DNA of 64,000 bases from Entonaema liquescens (GCA_902805475.1 CADCSX010000013.1:62001-126000), one strand, 5' to 3'; positions 13,001-28,000 are shown, counted from the first letter of the stretch. Program-made: numbers and translations. Notes: generated by a model from the sequence alone, not told the origin.

Positions 13001-16000
13001 CGCGCAGCGCGCGGGGCTAGACAAAGTGTGTGAATTATTTGGATTTGGGAAAGTAACACTAAGATCTGGTACTGATAATGTTTATCGTTATACAGTTACC
13101 GGATTTAAATTATTGAATGATGTAATAACATACTTTAAATTATTTCCATTACAAACTAAAAAAGCTCTTTCTTTTGAAAAATGATTAACTGTTCATGATA
13201 AAGTATCTAATAAACTACATTTAACTAAGAAAGGATTATTAGAAATAAGAGCTTTACAAAAACAAATTAATTTAAATAATAGTGTTACAAATAAAACAGG
13301 AAAAGCTTAAAGATGAAGATATAGTCCGACACTCTTTGTGAAAAGAGCATACAATTTGTATGGGTAAATTAAAAATATTTATTAACGGTTAAGGGGAGAA
13401 TCTCCCTCCCCCCTTATTTTTTTAGCATCGTATTAGGGGTATCGCCGCTGGTGCTGGAAATAAGGATGAATTTATTTATGATTTATCTTTTGTTGAATTT
13501 AATAAACTTTATTCTGAAAAATTTGGGAATAAACTAGATCTTAATTGATTAGGGTGATTTGTAGGATTTTCTGAAGGAGATGGGTATTTAGGTATTAATG
13601 AGGGTAGGCCTACATTTGTTTTAACGCAGAAAGAATCTAAAATTTTATATGAAATAAGGGATATTATACAATTTGGTTATGTTAAAGAATTTGATAAATT
13701 CTCTAGATTTATTGTTAGAGACAGAGCCAATATTCTTTTATTATTTCATTTGTTTAATGGTAATCTTCATTTTGAACACAAAATTAATCAATTAATAAGC
13801 TGATCTGAATCTTTAAATAAAGATAACTATATTTTAAAGGTTATTACTAAACCTGTAAAATTATCTCTCAAAAATAGTTGATTCTCAGGGTTTGCGGATG
13901 CAGAGGGATGTTTTAATGTGTATATACCTAAAAAAGTTAAAGGTATTAATATAAGATTTATTGTAGATCAGCAATACGGTTTATCTCTCTTTAATGGGCT
14001 AAAAGATATCTTCGGTACAGGTTCAGTTTATGCACGTAAAAATGATAATTATAGATTTACTGTTACTCATCTCAAAACGTTACCTTTAGTTATAGAATAT
14101 TTTGACAGTTATGAATTAAGAACAAAAAAACAATTAGCATTCGAAAAGTGAAAAGTAGTCTATAATTGTGTTTTAAATCTAGAGCATAAAACCGCAGAAG
14201 GAATGAATAAATTAAAAGAATTAAGTGTATTAATAAATAAAGATAATGATTAAATAATTCATTTTTGCATTGATATTTTTATTTGGTGCAGTGGGTTAGA
14301 TCCCACCTGGTTATTATTATTATTCGTGGCAACTTTCTAGAGAAATCCGAAATATTACATATTACCCAATATGTAAAAATAATAATCTGACAAGGTGAAA
14401 ACGGTTAACAAAGCCCTTAGTTGAAGACCGTCGGTGGCTATAGACATCGCTACAGACTGGTTCACCTACGTAGAGCTGAAATGCTCGCGAATGTACAGTC
14501 GGAGCTTAGTAATCTATTTAGTAAAGAATGGATTGGTGTAAAGGGGGGGGTTGAGATAATTATAAATATATTCAAATAGTCTGGACAATATAAAAACCAA
14601 AACACCTAGATTACTAAAAGCGTGTATTAAATTAGCGCGTATATCTATCTAAGTTTGCACATGTATACAGTTGGTTTAGATAAAAGAGAGGGTTTAATTC
14701 TTTACTCTCAACTTAATGTAGCGAAAATAGAGACAATTAATCAAGGTAAAACTGATAATAAAACATCATTTAGTGCAGATGAAACTAATGAGATTATATT
14801 TGGCTGTCTTTTAGGAGATGGTAAATTAGAAATGCCACCTAGAGGTGTTAATGCTAGATTTGGGTTCACACAATCTGAATATCAAAAGGAATATTTTATA
14901 AGTGTATGTGATTCTTTGTCTAATATATGCTCTGGAAAATACAGAGAGTCTTCTTATTTAGACAAAAGAACAGGTAAAACTTATAGATCTCTAAGTTTTT
15001 GAAGCAGGTCTTTACCATTGTTAAATGAGTTTTATTATAATTTTTATACAGATAAAGTTAAAAGGGTCCCTCAAGACTTATCGTTATTAACTCCTCTTGC
15101 TTTAGCTCATTGACTGATGCAGGATGGGTCACGTGGTACGTCTAAAGGGTTATATCTTTGTACAGATAGTTTTATATACACAGACGTTGAACGGCTTACT
15201 CATTATTTAATGGATAGATATAATCTTAAATGCTCAATACATAAAGCAGGAGGGAACCATCGTATTTATATTTTAGCTAAGTCTGTAGAGACAGTTAAAA
15301 ATCTGGTTTTACCTTTTATGCATAGATCTATGTTATATAAGTTGGGGGTCTAGCTAAACTTATCCACGTCGTCTATATTCGTGAGAGTATAGAGTATAAT
15401 TACCCTATATGCGAGAAACTACTTAAAAATTAGTGTACGATACTCTCTAAATAAAAGTAGGGTACGTAAAAATCACTAGTCTTGTACAACTTGCAGGAAA
15501 CCATAACATAAAGTATAAAGATGTTAAGGGCTCCTCAGAGACTACACGGGTAAACCCTAGTATCTTTTTAGACTAGGGATAAGACATAGTCCATATTAGG
15601 TATAATTAAATTTTAAAGAAAAATTTTTGAAATTTTAATCTTAATAGGTGGATAAACTTGTGTTCACGAAAAAAATCTTGCTATATGCTGGGAACTCTTG
15701 ATTAAGTAATCCACTCGTATTAATTGCGTTAGGTAAAATTTACTTATATTATACAGGACAATCAGCAGGAAACTTTAGTTTTAGTACAAAGGCTCAGGCT
15801 GTTACTAAAAATACTTATATTAAATATTCAAAATTACCTAAAATATCTGAGCATGTTCCTAAACATAATAAATTTAATGATGAAGAGTTTGGTTATTTTT
15901 TAGCCGGATTAATTGAAGGTGACGGTTGATTCGGTAAAAAAGAATTACACATAATATTTTCTGAAACTGATACATCTTTGGCTTATTTTATTAAAAAACG

Positions 16001-19000
16001 TATCGGTCATGGTAACGTTTATAAGATCAAAGACAAAAAAGCTGTAAGATATATTTGTAAAAATAAAGAAGGTTTATTAATCATATTATCTTTAATTAAT
16101 GGTAAGTTTGTAAGTAACTATAAATATGATCAATTAGTTAAACACAATTACCATAAAGATTTTAATATTAATATTCTGCCTCCTTTAAACTATTTATCTT
16201 TAGATAACCCTTGGTTAGCTGGTTTTACTCAAGCTGATGGTTGTTTTTATATAAGTGTTGTAAAGAGTAAAACACATAAAGTAGGATATAGTGTAAGATT
16301 AGAGTTCTCTTTAAAACAAAATAATGAACTACCTTTAAATTTATTATATAATAGTTTAGGTATGGGAAATATTTCTCAATATCATACAGGATTATGATGT
16401 TATAAAAGTTCGGGTTATAAAACTGCCGGGGTTTTAATAAATTACTTTGATAAATATAATGTTTTTTCAGGTAAATATGTTGATTATATTAAATTTAGAA
16501 AAGTTTATATTATGATAACAGAAGGAAAACATTTAGATAATAAAGGTATTTTAAAAATTAAAAGTATTGCAACTAAAGGATCCTCAGAGACAAGCACGCA
16601 AGAAGTTTAATATTATATATTAAATTAAGATACTGTCCAATATAAAGGGTATAATATTTATATATTATATTAGGCTTATTATCTGGATGGTTTAAAAGTA
16701 AACTTAAAAATAATCCAAATAATACATTACCTTCTAGTATATCCGATCAACCACAGGGTAATCCACTTTCTAGTAGATCCAATCAACCACAAAGTAATCA
16801 ACCTATAGAAGTAGAAGGTAAACCAATAAGTGAACTAAGTGGTAAACCAATAAGTGAACTAGGTGGTAAACCCTTTAATGAATTAGGTGATAATGATACG
16901 GTGGAAAGGGCAAATGAAAGAAGATTAAGTACTCCTAGTATAGCTTCATCTAGTGATGTTTTACCTGTATCTCCGAAAAATTTACCGTCTTCTAATTCAG
17001 GTTCAATAATTATAGGTTTACAAGTGTCTCCTGGTGAAACTAGTACTTCAGGAGGTAAAATACCTAAATCTTCAACTCAAAGTACTATAGGTTCAGACTC
17101 TGATGGAGGGGCTAATTTACCTAAGCCTTTAAATGTAGATACAGAAAGTAAATTACCTGGATCTAGTGGTATAGAGGATACTAAAGTAAAAAAGTCTAAT
17201 ATAGATTTTGTGTTAGAAAAACCAAATTTAGAATTACCTCCCATAGGGGAGGATGGATCTGATTAATCTTTTTAATATAAAATAAGGGGGGGGATGGATC
17301 TTATTAACCTATAAGGGTTAATAAGATCCATCCCCCCTATATTATAAATTATCCTTGACAAGAGCATATTTCACGGCTGCTACATTAATTATAGCCGTAC
17401 CTACAGGAATTAAAATATTCTCCTGGTTAGCGTTCTCCTTTAGTAAGAGATTTATGACCAAAAATGATATTAAAAATAATTCGCTTCGTTGTCCTGTCGG
17501 GGCGAGCTCTCCCTTTATAATTACTTACATAGAGAGGGGGCTAAAGATTATTTTATTTTATAGTATTTTTACTTTATTAAGGTTTATTTATATTGTTAGT
17601 GCTTTAAATCTTGAATTTGTTTATTATTTCCCTGCGCAGAGCGGAGCTCGTGCTGGGTCGCAGAGCGAAGATAAATTTTTATTTAAATCGTGTGTAAGCA
17701 AGTTTAAAAATTATATTATAAAAATTACTAATTGTATTTTTGTATCTAACCGTACTTTATTACATAGTAGGGTAGGTAAAGGTATTGGCGTTAGTAATTG
17801 TAGATATTATTCTACCTTTCAATCTAAGCCTACGGGTCTAGTTCAGGGTCCTTCGTATCCCCCTGCGGGGGATAAGGGATTAATTAATTATAATAATTCT
17901 ATGATGGAATTGTTTAACAATAATGACTGTTTTTATATTGCAGTATTTAAAAGTAATAAACATAAATTAGGTGAGGGAATTTCTTTAAATTTAGTTCTTA
18001 ATTCTTCAGATGATAAATTATTATATGAATTATTAAATATTACAGGAAATTGCGGAAAAATTACAACTAAAAAAAATTCTTATTGTCTTACAGTAAAAGA
18101 TTTCAAAAGTATATTTGAAAAAATTATTCCTTTACTAGAAAAAGAAATTGGTAGTTTAAATGCAGATAAAAAAAAAGCTTTTCTTTTTTGAAAAGAAGCT
18201 GCTAATTTAATTAATCTAGGTGCTCATACTACTTTTGAAGGTTTAAATGAAATTAAGAAAATTAAATTATTAATGAGTAATTTTGAGATTAAAGAAGAAT
18301 TAAGTTTAGTACCGTATGGTACTAATTTATCTTCTACTGTAGGTTATTTAAAATTTTCTAATCTGGAACGTAGTTTAATAAAAATTCCTTTTAATAAAAG
18401 ATCTATTATTATAGGTATTATTCTTTCAGATGCTGCTTTACAAAGAGTAAACGAAAGTGGAGATGCTAGATTGCAATTTAAACAAAAATATAGTCAATTT
18501 GAGTATTTATATTCTGTTTTCTTCCAATTATGCCATTATTGTTCAAAAGGTCCTTCTCTTAATAAAGTTTTATTACATAAAAAATTTTTTTATGCTTTAA
18601 GTTTTACTACTAGAAGTTTACCTTGTATTACAGAATTATATGATTTATTTTATCCCGAAGGGAAAAAAATAATACCTCGCAATATTTACGATTTATTAAC
18701 TTGAGAAGCCTTAGCTCATTGAGTTTATCTTAAAAGTAATATTAAATTTATTTATTTTAACTCAACTCGTCAAACTAAATCTTATGGTTTATATATAGAT
18801 GTAAATAATTTCAGTATAAAGGATATTGTAAGATTAATTAGTGTATTAATTTATAAGTTTAATTTAATTTGTTCGTTACAGGTACTTAAACATGATAAAT
18901 TATTTATTTATATTCGTAATAGATCCATACCTTTATTATTAAGTAATGTTAGTTCTTATATTAATTCTTGAATGAAATTTTCAACCTACTACGCAGCCGA

Positions 19001-22000
19001 TAATAACTTCCCAGCAAAAAATATAAATAGTAATAATAATAATAATAGTCTTTTTTTACAACCTAATACAAGAAAATTTTCTACACAAATAAAATTACCA
19101 GTTTATATTCCTTTAAATATTAAAAAAGACTACTCCTGGGGTGACATTATTAACTAGAGAAGCCTTGGCTTATTACTAAGTTAATCTTATTAGGTAAATC
19201 TACTTAATATTTCATGAGTTATCCTCTATTAAAGGTTTAGAAGTTCCTTTAATCAGAGTGTAGGGAAATACGAGACAGTAGAAGGTACATGGGTCAAAAC
19301 CCTGTTAAAAGCTATACTTTAATTGAAATCTGCGATAAAAAGGGAAGGTAGTTTTTAATAATAAGGTTGAATCAACCTGCAATGACAGTAATAGGAGGCA
19401 AGGTAACTAGATCTGATAGAAATGTTATAATTGAACTATTAAAATCTGTACTATTATTGAGGATGATGTTTCACAGGACTCAGCCACTGAAAATATAAGA
19501 GGAGGACCCGTGAAGATAAGTGTACATTTACGAGTGGAAAGTAAAGGAAAAGTATAGTGCCTTGATCGGGTAGCCAATTCCAACGCTTAATCTACTGAGG
19601 CATCTGTATCCTAAAAACCTTTTATATATAACTACAAAAATGAAAAACACAAAAATGAAAAACACAAGAATCTTTATTTTAATCCCTGCTATTTTTTATG
19701 GTAACGTCGCTAATGTACTTTTCTATCCCTGTTCTTTGGGTGCTTCCTATGCTTCGCGAGGAAGAAAATTCTTTAATTTAAATCCTACATTTACTTTAAA
19801 TCTTTTAAGGGGTTTGCATACAAATAAAAATAAAAATAGTTCCTCAGATATAACACCTATAGTATCTTTTGATAATGCGGATACACAGAAAGTAGAAATT
19901 TTAAAAGAAATAAAAGGTAAAGTTGGTATATATAGATGAGTACACAAGAAATCTAATAAGAGTTATGTAGGAAGTAGTTCGAATTTAAGTATAAGATTTA
20001 AAAATTATTATAGTTATAGTTATATATCAAACCCTAATAGAAAAAGTATGTTAATCCATAGAACTTTATTAAAATACGGTTATTCTGCATTTAGATTGGA
20101 TATTTTAGAATTTTGTAGTAAAGATGAAGTTTTGGCTAGAGAACAATTTTATTTAGATAAATTAAACCCGGAATACAATATATTAAAAATAGCTGGTTCT
20201 TCGTTAGGTTATAAACATACTAATGAAACTCTAGACAAATTCAAAGAAAGAACTAAAAACAGAATCTATTCTGAAGAAGAAAAAGCCAGAGCTGCTAAAC
20301 TTAATATTTATCGTTCGCTTGAATCTAAAATAAAGGACAAAGAACGTATACTAGAAATTAATAAGGCTAAAAGTCATAGTATAGAAGTATTAAATACTTT
20401 GACAAATGAAAAAGCTATTTACACTTCTATTAGGGAAGCTGCGGAAAATATTGGTTGTGCACATGTTTCGATTTTAAGAGTTTTAAAAAGTAAAATTTTA
20501 TTAAAAGGTATTTATGAAATAAATTATGTGGATAAATAATTTCTTAATTTTTCGAAAGTATAATATTAAATGTATTTATTAATAATATCCTGCGCAGTTG
20601 CTTCGCTACTAGCTGGACTGCTTCTGATCCCCCCCTCACTTTGTGCAGGGGGATACGGAGTATATTAATCCTTAATATAAAAATTAAGGTTATTTTTTAT
20701 ATTTATAAAAATCGCCCGGAGTAACTTCGTTAGAGGGAGGGAAGGCGGATATAAAAAAAAATACCCCCTCTGCTGACTTCGTACTTCGTAGGGGATGGTA
20801 CTTATAGTTCAGGAATAACTATACAAACTCAATCTTTTACTATAAAAGAAATAGTTTTATTGATTAATGTTTTAATGATTAAATTCCAGTTAGAATGTTC
20901 TATCCATACTCAAGAAAAATATAAAGTTATTTATATAAAAAGTAAATCTATTAAAAAAAATTTACACCATTTAATACCTTATATCCATCCTACTATGATG
21001 TATAAATTTAAAGGACCTCAATATAAATTAAAATCTAAATATAATACTATGAAATAATTATATATTATTGATGTGGCAAACTCGAGGGACATCTAGAGTT
21101 AGGAATTTAAAAATAAACTAAATTTAGATTATCGTCGAACTAAATAGTTACATGAAAGTGTAATTAAATATATTAATAAATATATTTAGTAAGATATACG
21201 CAGTGCTCACTTCGTAGCGAAGCACAAAAAATTATATCTTATTTAAAAGCGTAGAGGCCAGACGCCACACTTATTTCTAAGTATTTAGACTATTTTACAT
21301 ATATAGTATTAATTTTATGTGAAATATTTTATTTATATGAAATATGAAGGAATGGTCCGGGACACTAGAAATAGATAGTGCCTTAAATAAGCACTTAAGT
21401 ATATATATATAGTTTTTATTCCTATATATACGAGACTTAAAGCCCAATACTGGTATCTGAAATGATCGAAGGGCCTTCTCCCGAGCTACATGTTATGGAG
21501 GATCTATCAAATTAACACCTGCCATGTTATTTGCATTAGGTTTTGTGTTCATGTTTACAATTGGAGGGTTATTAAACAACCACTTAGCTCTCCCTCTACT
21601 TTTAGAGAAGACTACCATATGCTGGGAAGTTCTGACAATTATGATACTAGAGTTTTATTTAATCTCAGTAACAAAGTATAATTTTGAACAATCAGCAGGA
21701 AACCTACCTATTATACCTTACAATATAAAGGTTAAAGCTATGGCTTTGGGTTATAAGACGTGGGGCTCCTCAGAGACTAAATGTAGTCCTCATAATTTAT
21801 TATGAGAAGATATAGTCCATGTAAAAAAATATTCATTAATATTAAAATATAAGTCAATAAATATTAGATATTGTTCTAACTTTAGTAATATTGATCAAGA
21901 TACCGTCAATAATTTAAAGGCTGAAAAAGTTTATGAGAACTTTAAAGAAGATAGAATAAAAATAGTAAAGGAAGAAAAAGGAAGATCAGGTGTTTACTTA

Positions 22001-25000
22001 TTAATTAACAAGGTAAATAACCACACTTATATAGGAAGTTCTACCAATTTAGCTTCTAGAATGAGAAACTATCTTAATAAAGCTTTTTTAAAAAGTAAAC
22101 AAAATATTAATATGCCTATTATCAAAGCTTTACTTAAGTACGATTATGTAAATTTTTCTCTTTTAATACTAGAATATGTAGAACCTACATTTTTAACTGC
22201 TAGAGAAACTTTTTATATTACGCATGTCATGCCTTATTACAATGTTTTAAAAGAAGGTTATTCTTCTTTAGGTTATAAACATACACAGGAAACCAAGGAG
22301 TTACTTTCTGAATTAGCTAAGAATAAAGTGCATTCTGATGAAACTAAAGGTTTAATAGCAAGAGCTTTAACTGGTGAAAATAACCCTTTTTATAATAGAA
22401 GCCATTCTATAGAAAGTAAGTTAAGAATTATTGAAGCTAATTCTGCTTACCCTGTATATATTTATAATTCTTTTAAAGAATTATTAGTTATTTTTCCTTC
22501 TGTTAAAACTTTAGCTAAATTAATCAAATGTAATCATCCTACACTAGTTAAAAATATCCAAGAACAAACAATATTTAGAGGTGAATGATATATAAATAAT
22601 ATACCTTACAATTTAAGTGATACACCTAGAATAGCAAATTGAAAATCAAAAGAATGTGAAGAATTATTATTAGATATTAATAATAATAGTCATATTCTAA
22701 AAGCAGTATTTGTGTATGATATTAATAGTAAATTTTTAGATAAATATGAAGGAGTTATGGCAGCTCAAAGAGCCTTAAAAATATCTCATAGTACTATAAA
22801 AAAATATGCTAATGTAGGTGGTGCTTATAATGGTTATATTTTTAGTTATGAAAGATTAATAGACTAATGTAATTTAAGATTAATGAATATATTTTTTATA
22901 CGTAAGTGGTGTAGTTTTAGCTAACGCATCGCTAGATATAGCATTCCACGATACGGTTGTTTTGATAGTATTGTTTAGTACACTCGCACCTAAGTATTTT
23001 ACAACCCTTCGGTCTAGCCCTGTTAGTCCTGAGCGAAAGACTGTAAAATTAAATAAAGGTAGTTTAAATATTAAAAAGGATGAGAATTTAACTAATTCAA
23101 TGAGAGATGAAAATATTGACTACAATGAATATATAAAAATGTTTTGAGTTGGATTGATGGATGGAGATGGAAGTATTCAAGTAAATCACTGACGTAAGCA
23201 ATCTTTACAATATAGACTTGTTATTAAATTATCTAACCTTGAATCTAACTATAATATGCTGATTCTAATTGCTAAAATAATAGGTGGAACGGTAAGAGTT
23301 ACAGGTAAAGGAGCAGATGTTATTTGAGTAGTTAATAAGAAGGAAGAAGTAGAAGAAATTATAAAAATATATGACACTTATCCTCCTTTAACTTCAAAAA
23401 AAATCTGTCAACTTGCATTCCTAAAAACTTGTTTAACTCAGACCTCGGTAGAAACTTATTTATTGAATAGAAATTTGAAATATGATAAACAGTTAACAAT
23501 TATAGAATCTAATATTGAATTTAATATACCTAGTTACTTTAAAACATGATTATCTGGTTTTATAGAAGCAGAAGGTTGTTTTTCAATAAGAAAATCTAAT
23601 AATCCTTCTTTTTCAATAGGGCAAAATGATGATGTTTACTTAATATATGCTATTAAAAAGTATTTTGATATAACTAATATAGTTAGAAATCCTTATGGTA
23701 AGTTCTATTTTATAGAGGTATATAAAAAAGAAGTATTATTAAAAATAATCACTCATTGCGTTAATTATCCTTTATTAGGTGAAAAAAGAGAGTCGCTAAA
23801 AAAATTAAGTCAAAAACTTTCTTAGTCTTACGTATACCTATGTTATTTACTGTGACCTGGGTATGCTGGACACCATAAGAGTAAGTGTCGTGTTGTCTTG
23901 TCACCATGAAAAATCTCATACGTTTTTCGGTAAAATTTGTTTAAGGATATATAATATAAACCTGAGATATTCTTAATTTTGCTAACGGCGAAGTCTTATA
24001 TATTTTCTTAATGCGGAAAATGAATAAAGCCGATATAAGATAATACCGTGGAAACCAAAACTAATTAATTTACTTTGATTAGCTAGTAGGATCTGTAGAG
24101 ACTAAACGTGACAATCGAAAGTTTATTAAGTTAAATTATTAGATAAGTTATAGTCCAATCCACTGCGTGAGCAGTGTTGTATGAAAGAAAATGAGCAATT
24201 TATTTGACTTACTACGTAGTTGCTCAATTGGGCCAAGATAATTTGTCTTCTTTTAATTATTTTGCATCTGACTATATGCTGGAAACTATATTATTTCAAT
24301 ATTGTTTACTTTTTATTAATACGTCTTATCTTTGTAAAGAAGGGTATAAATGTGCAGAATTCAATATATTAAATTCTAGCGCTGTAAGCTTTCTTCAATT
24401 AGATGTTAGTAGGAATAGTATTCTTTTAAAAAGTCAAAATAATAATATTAGAGATCCAAAAGGATCTAATATACAATCAGCAGAAAACTGTAAAGGATTC
24501 TCAGAGACTGCACGTCAGATACCAGAGAAAGAAGATTCTAAATTTTGAAATTGATTTGCGGGTGTAATAGATGGTGACGGAAATTTTGATATTAGAATAG
24601 ATCCTATTAGTAATAAGAGAGTTCTTAAACAAATTAGAATTAAGTTACATAATAGAGATGTAAGAATATTAAGACGCATACAAGATTATTTACATATGGG
24701 TAGAATTAGAGCTGACAAAAATAAACCTTATTCAATTTATATAGTATCAACTAAAGAAACTATGTTGTATATTATTAAAAATATAAATGGTTTAATAAGA
24801 CTAAAAGTACCTAGTTTTAAAGAAGCTTGTAGCTTATACAATATAAACTATAAAGAAGCCAACTATAATATAGAATTATATGATTCGTATTTTGCAGGTT
24901 TAATTGATACTGATGGGAGTATAGTATTTAATTATGCTGGTAATAGAATAGAATGTAATTTGGAATTCCAATATAATGAACATACATCAAAATTAAATTT

Positions 25001-28000
25001 CGATAATACTATATTAAATTCTAAACCCACTATTCTTAAACGTAAAAAATCTTCGAAGTCAGGAGATCCTCAAAATTTCACATCCATCGTTTTTAAATTT
25101 CAAAATGTAAATAATATGCTATTTATTTATGATTATTTTATGCATAATAGATTATATTGTGATATGAAATTTTATAGAGTTACTAAAATTAAACCTTTTA
25201 TAGAAATTAGAAAATATAAAACATATCCTAAATATAGTATAGAGCATAAAATATATTCAGATTTTATGATTGATTGAATTCAGTACGAGAACCCTTTATG
25301 ATATAAAGTTCCTTGGGTTAAACTATTATATAAAGGTAAATAGTATACTTATTACTGGTAAAGATACAGTCCACATAATATAATTATTTTTATATAAAAA
25401 AATTAATTATTTTTATATTAAAGCAAAAATTAATTATAGTTATTTTTGTTATATTTAACAATATATATATAAAATTCAAAAGGAACGTATTTAGTAATAA
25501 ATTTATTACTAAATATTTAGATTATTTTAAAGTTAATCGCTCCGCCCTCCGGACAAAAAGCTTTTTTTATTTTTTGTGCGTAGCGGTGCGTAGCGAAAAA
25601 TTATGTTTATCTAGTGATTTACTAATAATAAAAATATACAATCGATCGCTGGCTAGCTGCGCTAAGAAAAATATTCAACCTTGAATATTTTTTTATTTAG
25701 GTTATTGTATATACGAGTTTTTAGGTAATATAAATATTTCATTTATATATTTATCTTATATTATGTTTTTAGTAGGTATTAACCATCAACTTATTATAAT
25801 AATAAAAGGTTGAATAGAATATACTAAAATTAAAAATTATTTTCCTTTACTACATCAAATATTTTTTACTCTTTTTGTTTTTTTTGAATTTATTCACATT
25901 AGTGTTAGGACAAAAGATAGTTATTCATTTTTTTAAATCACATATTGTAACTAAATTAAAAGATTTAAAGTTATCTATGGATTATAAATTACATAAAAAG
26001 CCTAAAGGTCCTAACAACCCTAAACCTAATAATTTATCTATTATTCCAAAAAATAAAGATAAAAAGTTCAAAAATTTAGAGTTAAAAAGAAGAGCCAATG
26101 AACTTAAAGAAAAATTATTAAAAAGTCAAAACAGTAATTTAGTTACCAAAGATTCTAATAAATTATCCTTTAGTGAAAGAAAAAATTGAAAAGGTACGGT
26201 AGATATAGGAGAAGTACCCAAATTTTCAGCTAAGGATCAATTAGAAAATCTAAATTATGAATTTCAAGCTTATAATAATCAAGAAAAAAAGTTTAAAAAG
26301 ATCGTTATTAATATAGATAAAGGTAAAGAAAATTTTTATTCTGATGACTCTAGATCTTTATTTAATTCTTATGTAGACGTAATTAAAATTCTTAAAAAAA
26401 ATCTAAAAATTATACAAAAAACTTTAAAAAAAGAAAAATAGTATATTGACTCATTTTTTTTTTTGTATATATAAAACTAATTTCTAAAAGTATTTAAATT
26501 TTTGGTTGTTTTAATATAAATATATTTTGCATTTCCACTATGTTTTAAGTATGGGTGCAGTTTTTGCTATGTTTAGCGGATGATACTACTGAGTACCTAA
26601 AATATTAGGTTTAAATTATAATATGTTATTATCTAAAGTACATTTCTGAATTTTATTCTTAGGGGTTAATTTAACTTTCTTCCCTCGACTGTTGGGGGCC
26701 TACATTTAGGAATTGTGTAGTGTAAAAGAGAAATATAATATATTAATTCTCTGAAAAATTTGGCAAATTGCTGGAAAGATGTTTAATTTTAGACCTAGTT
26801 ATTACATTCAATCAGCAGGCAATCTTTCTTAGTTACACTAAGTAAAGCGGCTTCAACGATCATACGCCAAATACCCGACACCTTAGTATCCGGAGGTAAA
26901 GGCCTCTCATCATCAATCCATGCTGACTTCGTAGCCAGGCAGGCTCTATTATGATGGTGCTAGCCCCGCGCGCTGCGCGCGGGGTCAGACCCCCCCCTTA
27001 GCTTCGCTAGCTTCGCGAGCTTCGCTCAGGGGGGGGGGGGCTAGCGGTAAAACCTGGCTTTGCCTATCCCCGGCGGCGGCTTCGCCGCCGCCGGGGAAAG
27101 GGATATAATCAATGTTTAATTACAAATTTAGGAAGGGTAGTGATATGACCTACAAATTATTGGTGGCAAATAAGCACTGATAATTTATCTAATCTAGATT
27201 CACCAAAAAATTTTTCATCTAGTTCTTATAACTTGAGTCTTCAAGTACAAAATTTGGCTACAATAACATCAAAACGGTGTTACTCTACTAATTCTACTAA
27301 TGGTGCTACCGATCTATGTGAAGTGGATAATATTGATAATAATCAATCTATTAAATTTGATTCTCTTCAACAAGCATGTGAAGAAATTAAATTCAAATTC
27401 TTAGGTGTTTCAGGTGTTTATAAACTAACTTCTAAAAATAATCCTTCTCGTTTTTATATAGGTAGTTCTAATAATTTAGCTAGAAGAATGGAGGAATATA
27501 ATAAATTAACTAAAGAATTACGTAATCCTCATTCATCTTCTGAATTAGAAATATCCAAAACTTCAGCTTTAGATTGAATTTTAGAATTTATATATATTAC
27601 TACTCCTCAAACATCATTAGTATTTGAACAATATGCTATTATTAAATTTAAACCCACAATTAATAGTAATTATAAAGTTATCCCGAGAGTAAATCCTCAA
27701 TGGGGAAATTTAGATAATGCTATTAATACCGTTGAAAAATTATTATCCTTATTTTCTAATGATTCTGAAGGTTATATTAGATTAGCCGTATTTCTTAAAA
27801 CTTTGAAAACAGCTAATTCTCTAACATATACATCGGAAGATTTAGATAGTAAATATTATTGTTTTTTAATTTTTGCATACGATGTTAATTCGGCTTCGCC
27901 GGATAAAGATCCGATCGTTTACTCTTCAATAAATAAAGCTTTGAAAGGTTTACAAATTAGTCATAGTACGTTATTAAATTATATTAGCAATAAATATTTA

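Larger units (their letters stand above)
12189..13425 (+). other. cox1 intron 6 (group I)
   Basis: P/Q/R-like elements at 12239-12380 and S-like GAAGATATAGTCCGAC at 13315. The ORF fills the loop between R and S. Ends TTTAG at 13425. Confidence 0.8.
15654..17357 (+). other. cox1 intron 9 (group I) with extra 3' ORF
   Basis: P/Q elements 15681-15790, R-like GGATCCTCAGAGACAAGC at 16579, S-like AAGATACTGTCC at 16628. About 700 bases separate the S element from the splice site and hold a repeat-rich ORF and a long hairpin. Confidence 0.75.
17431..21485 (+). other. cox1 intron 10 region, probably more than one intron
   Basis: Holds three endonuclease genes or fragments and two structured stretches: 19158-19620 (intron-like, with ATGGGTCAAAACCCTG and AACCTGCAATGACAG) and 21060-21360 (TGGCAAACTCGAGGGAC and the S-like GAATGGTCCGG). 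A nested or twin intron is likely. I could not find an internal exon. Confidence 0.55.
24225..26529 (+). other. cox1 intron 13 (group I) with extra ORF
   Basis: Core 24270-24515, S-like AAGATACAGTCC at 25358, then 1.1 kb of AT-rich DNA with GC clusters (25550-25690) and an orphan ORF before the splice site at 26529. Confidence 0.75.

Noticed and set aside
19158..19620. Mitochondrial RNase P RNA gene (rnpB)
   Set aside because: Structured and GC-richer than its surroundings, but the conserved rnpB P4 sequences are not visible and the position inside a cox1 intron argues for intron RNA.
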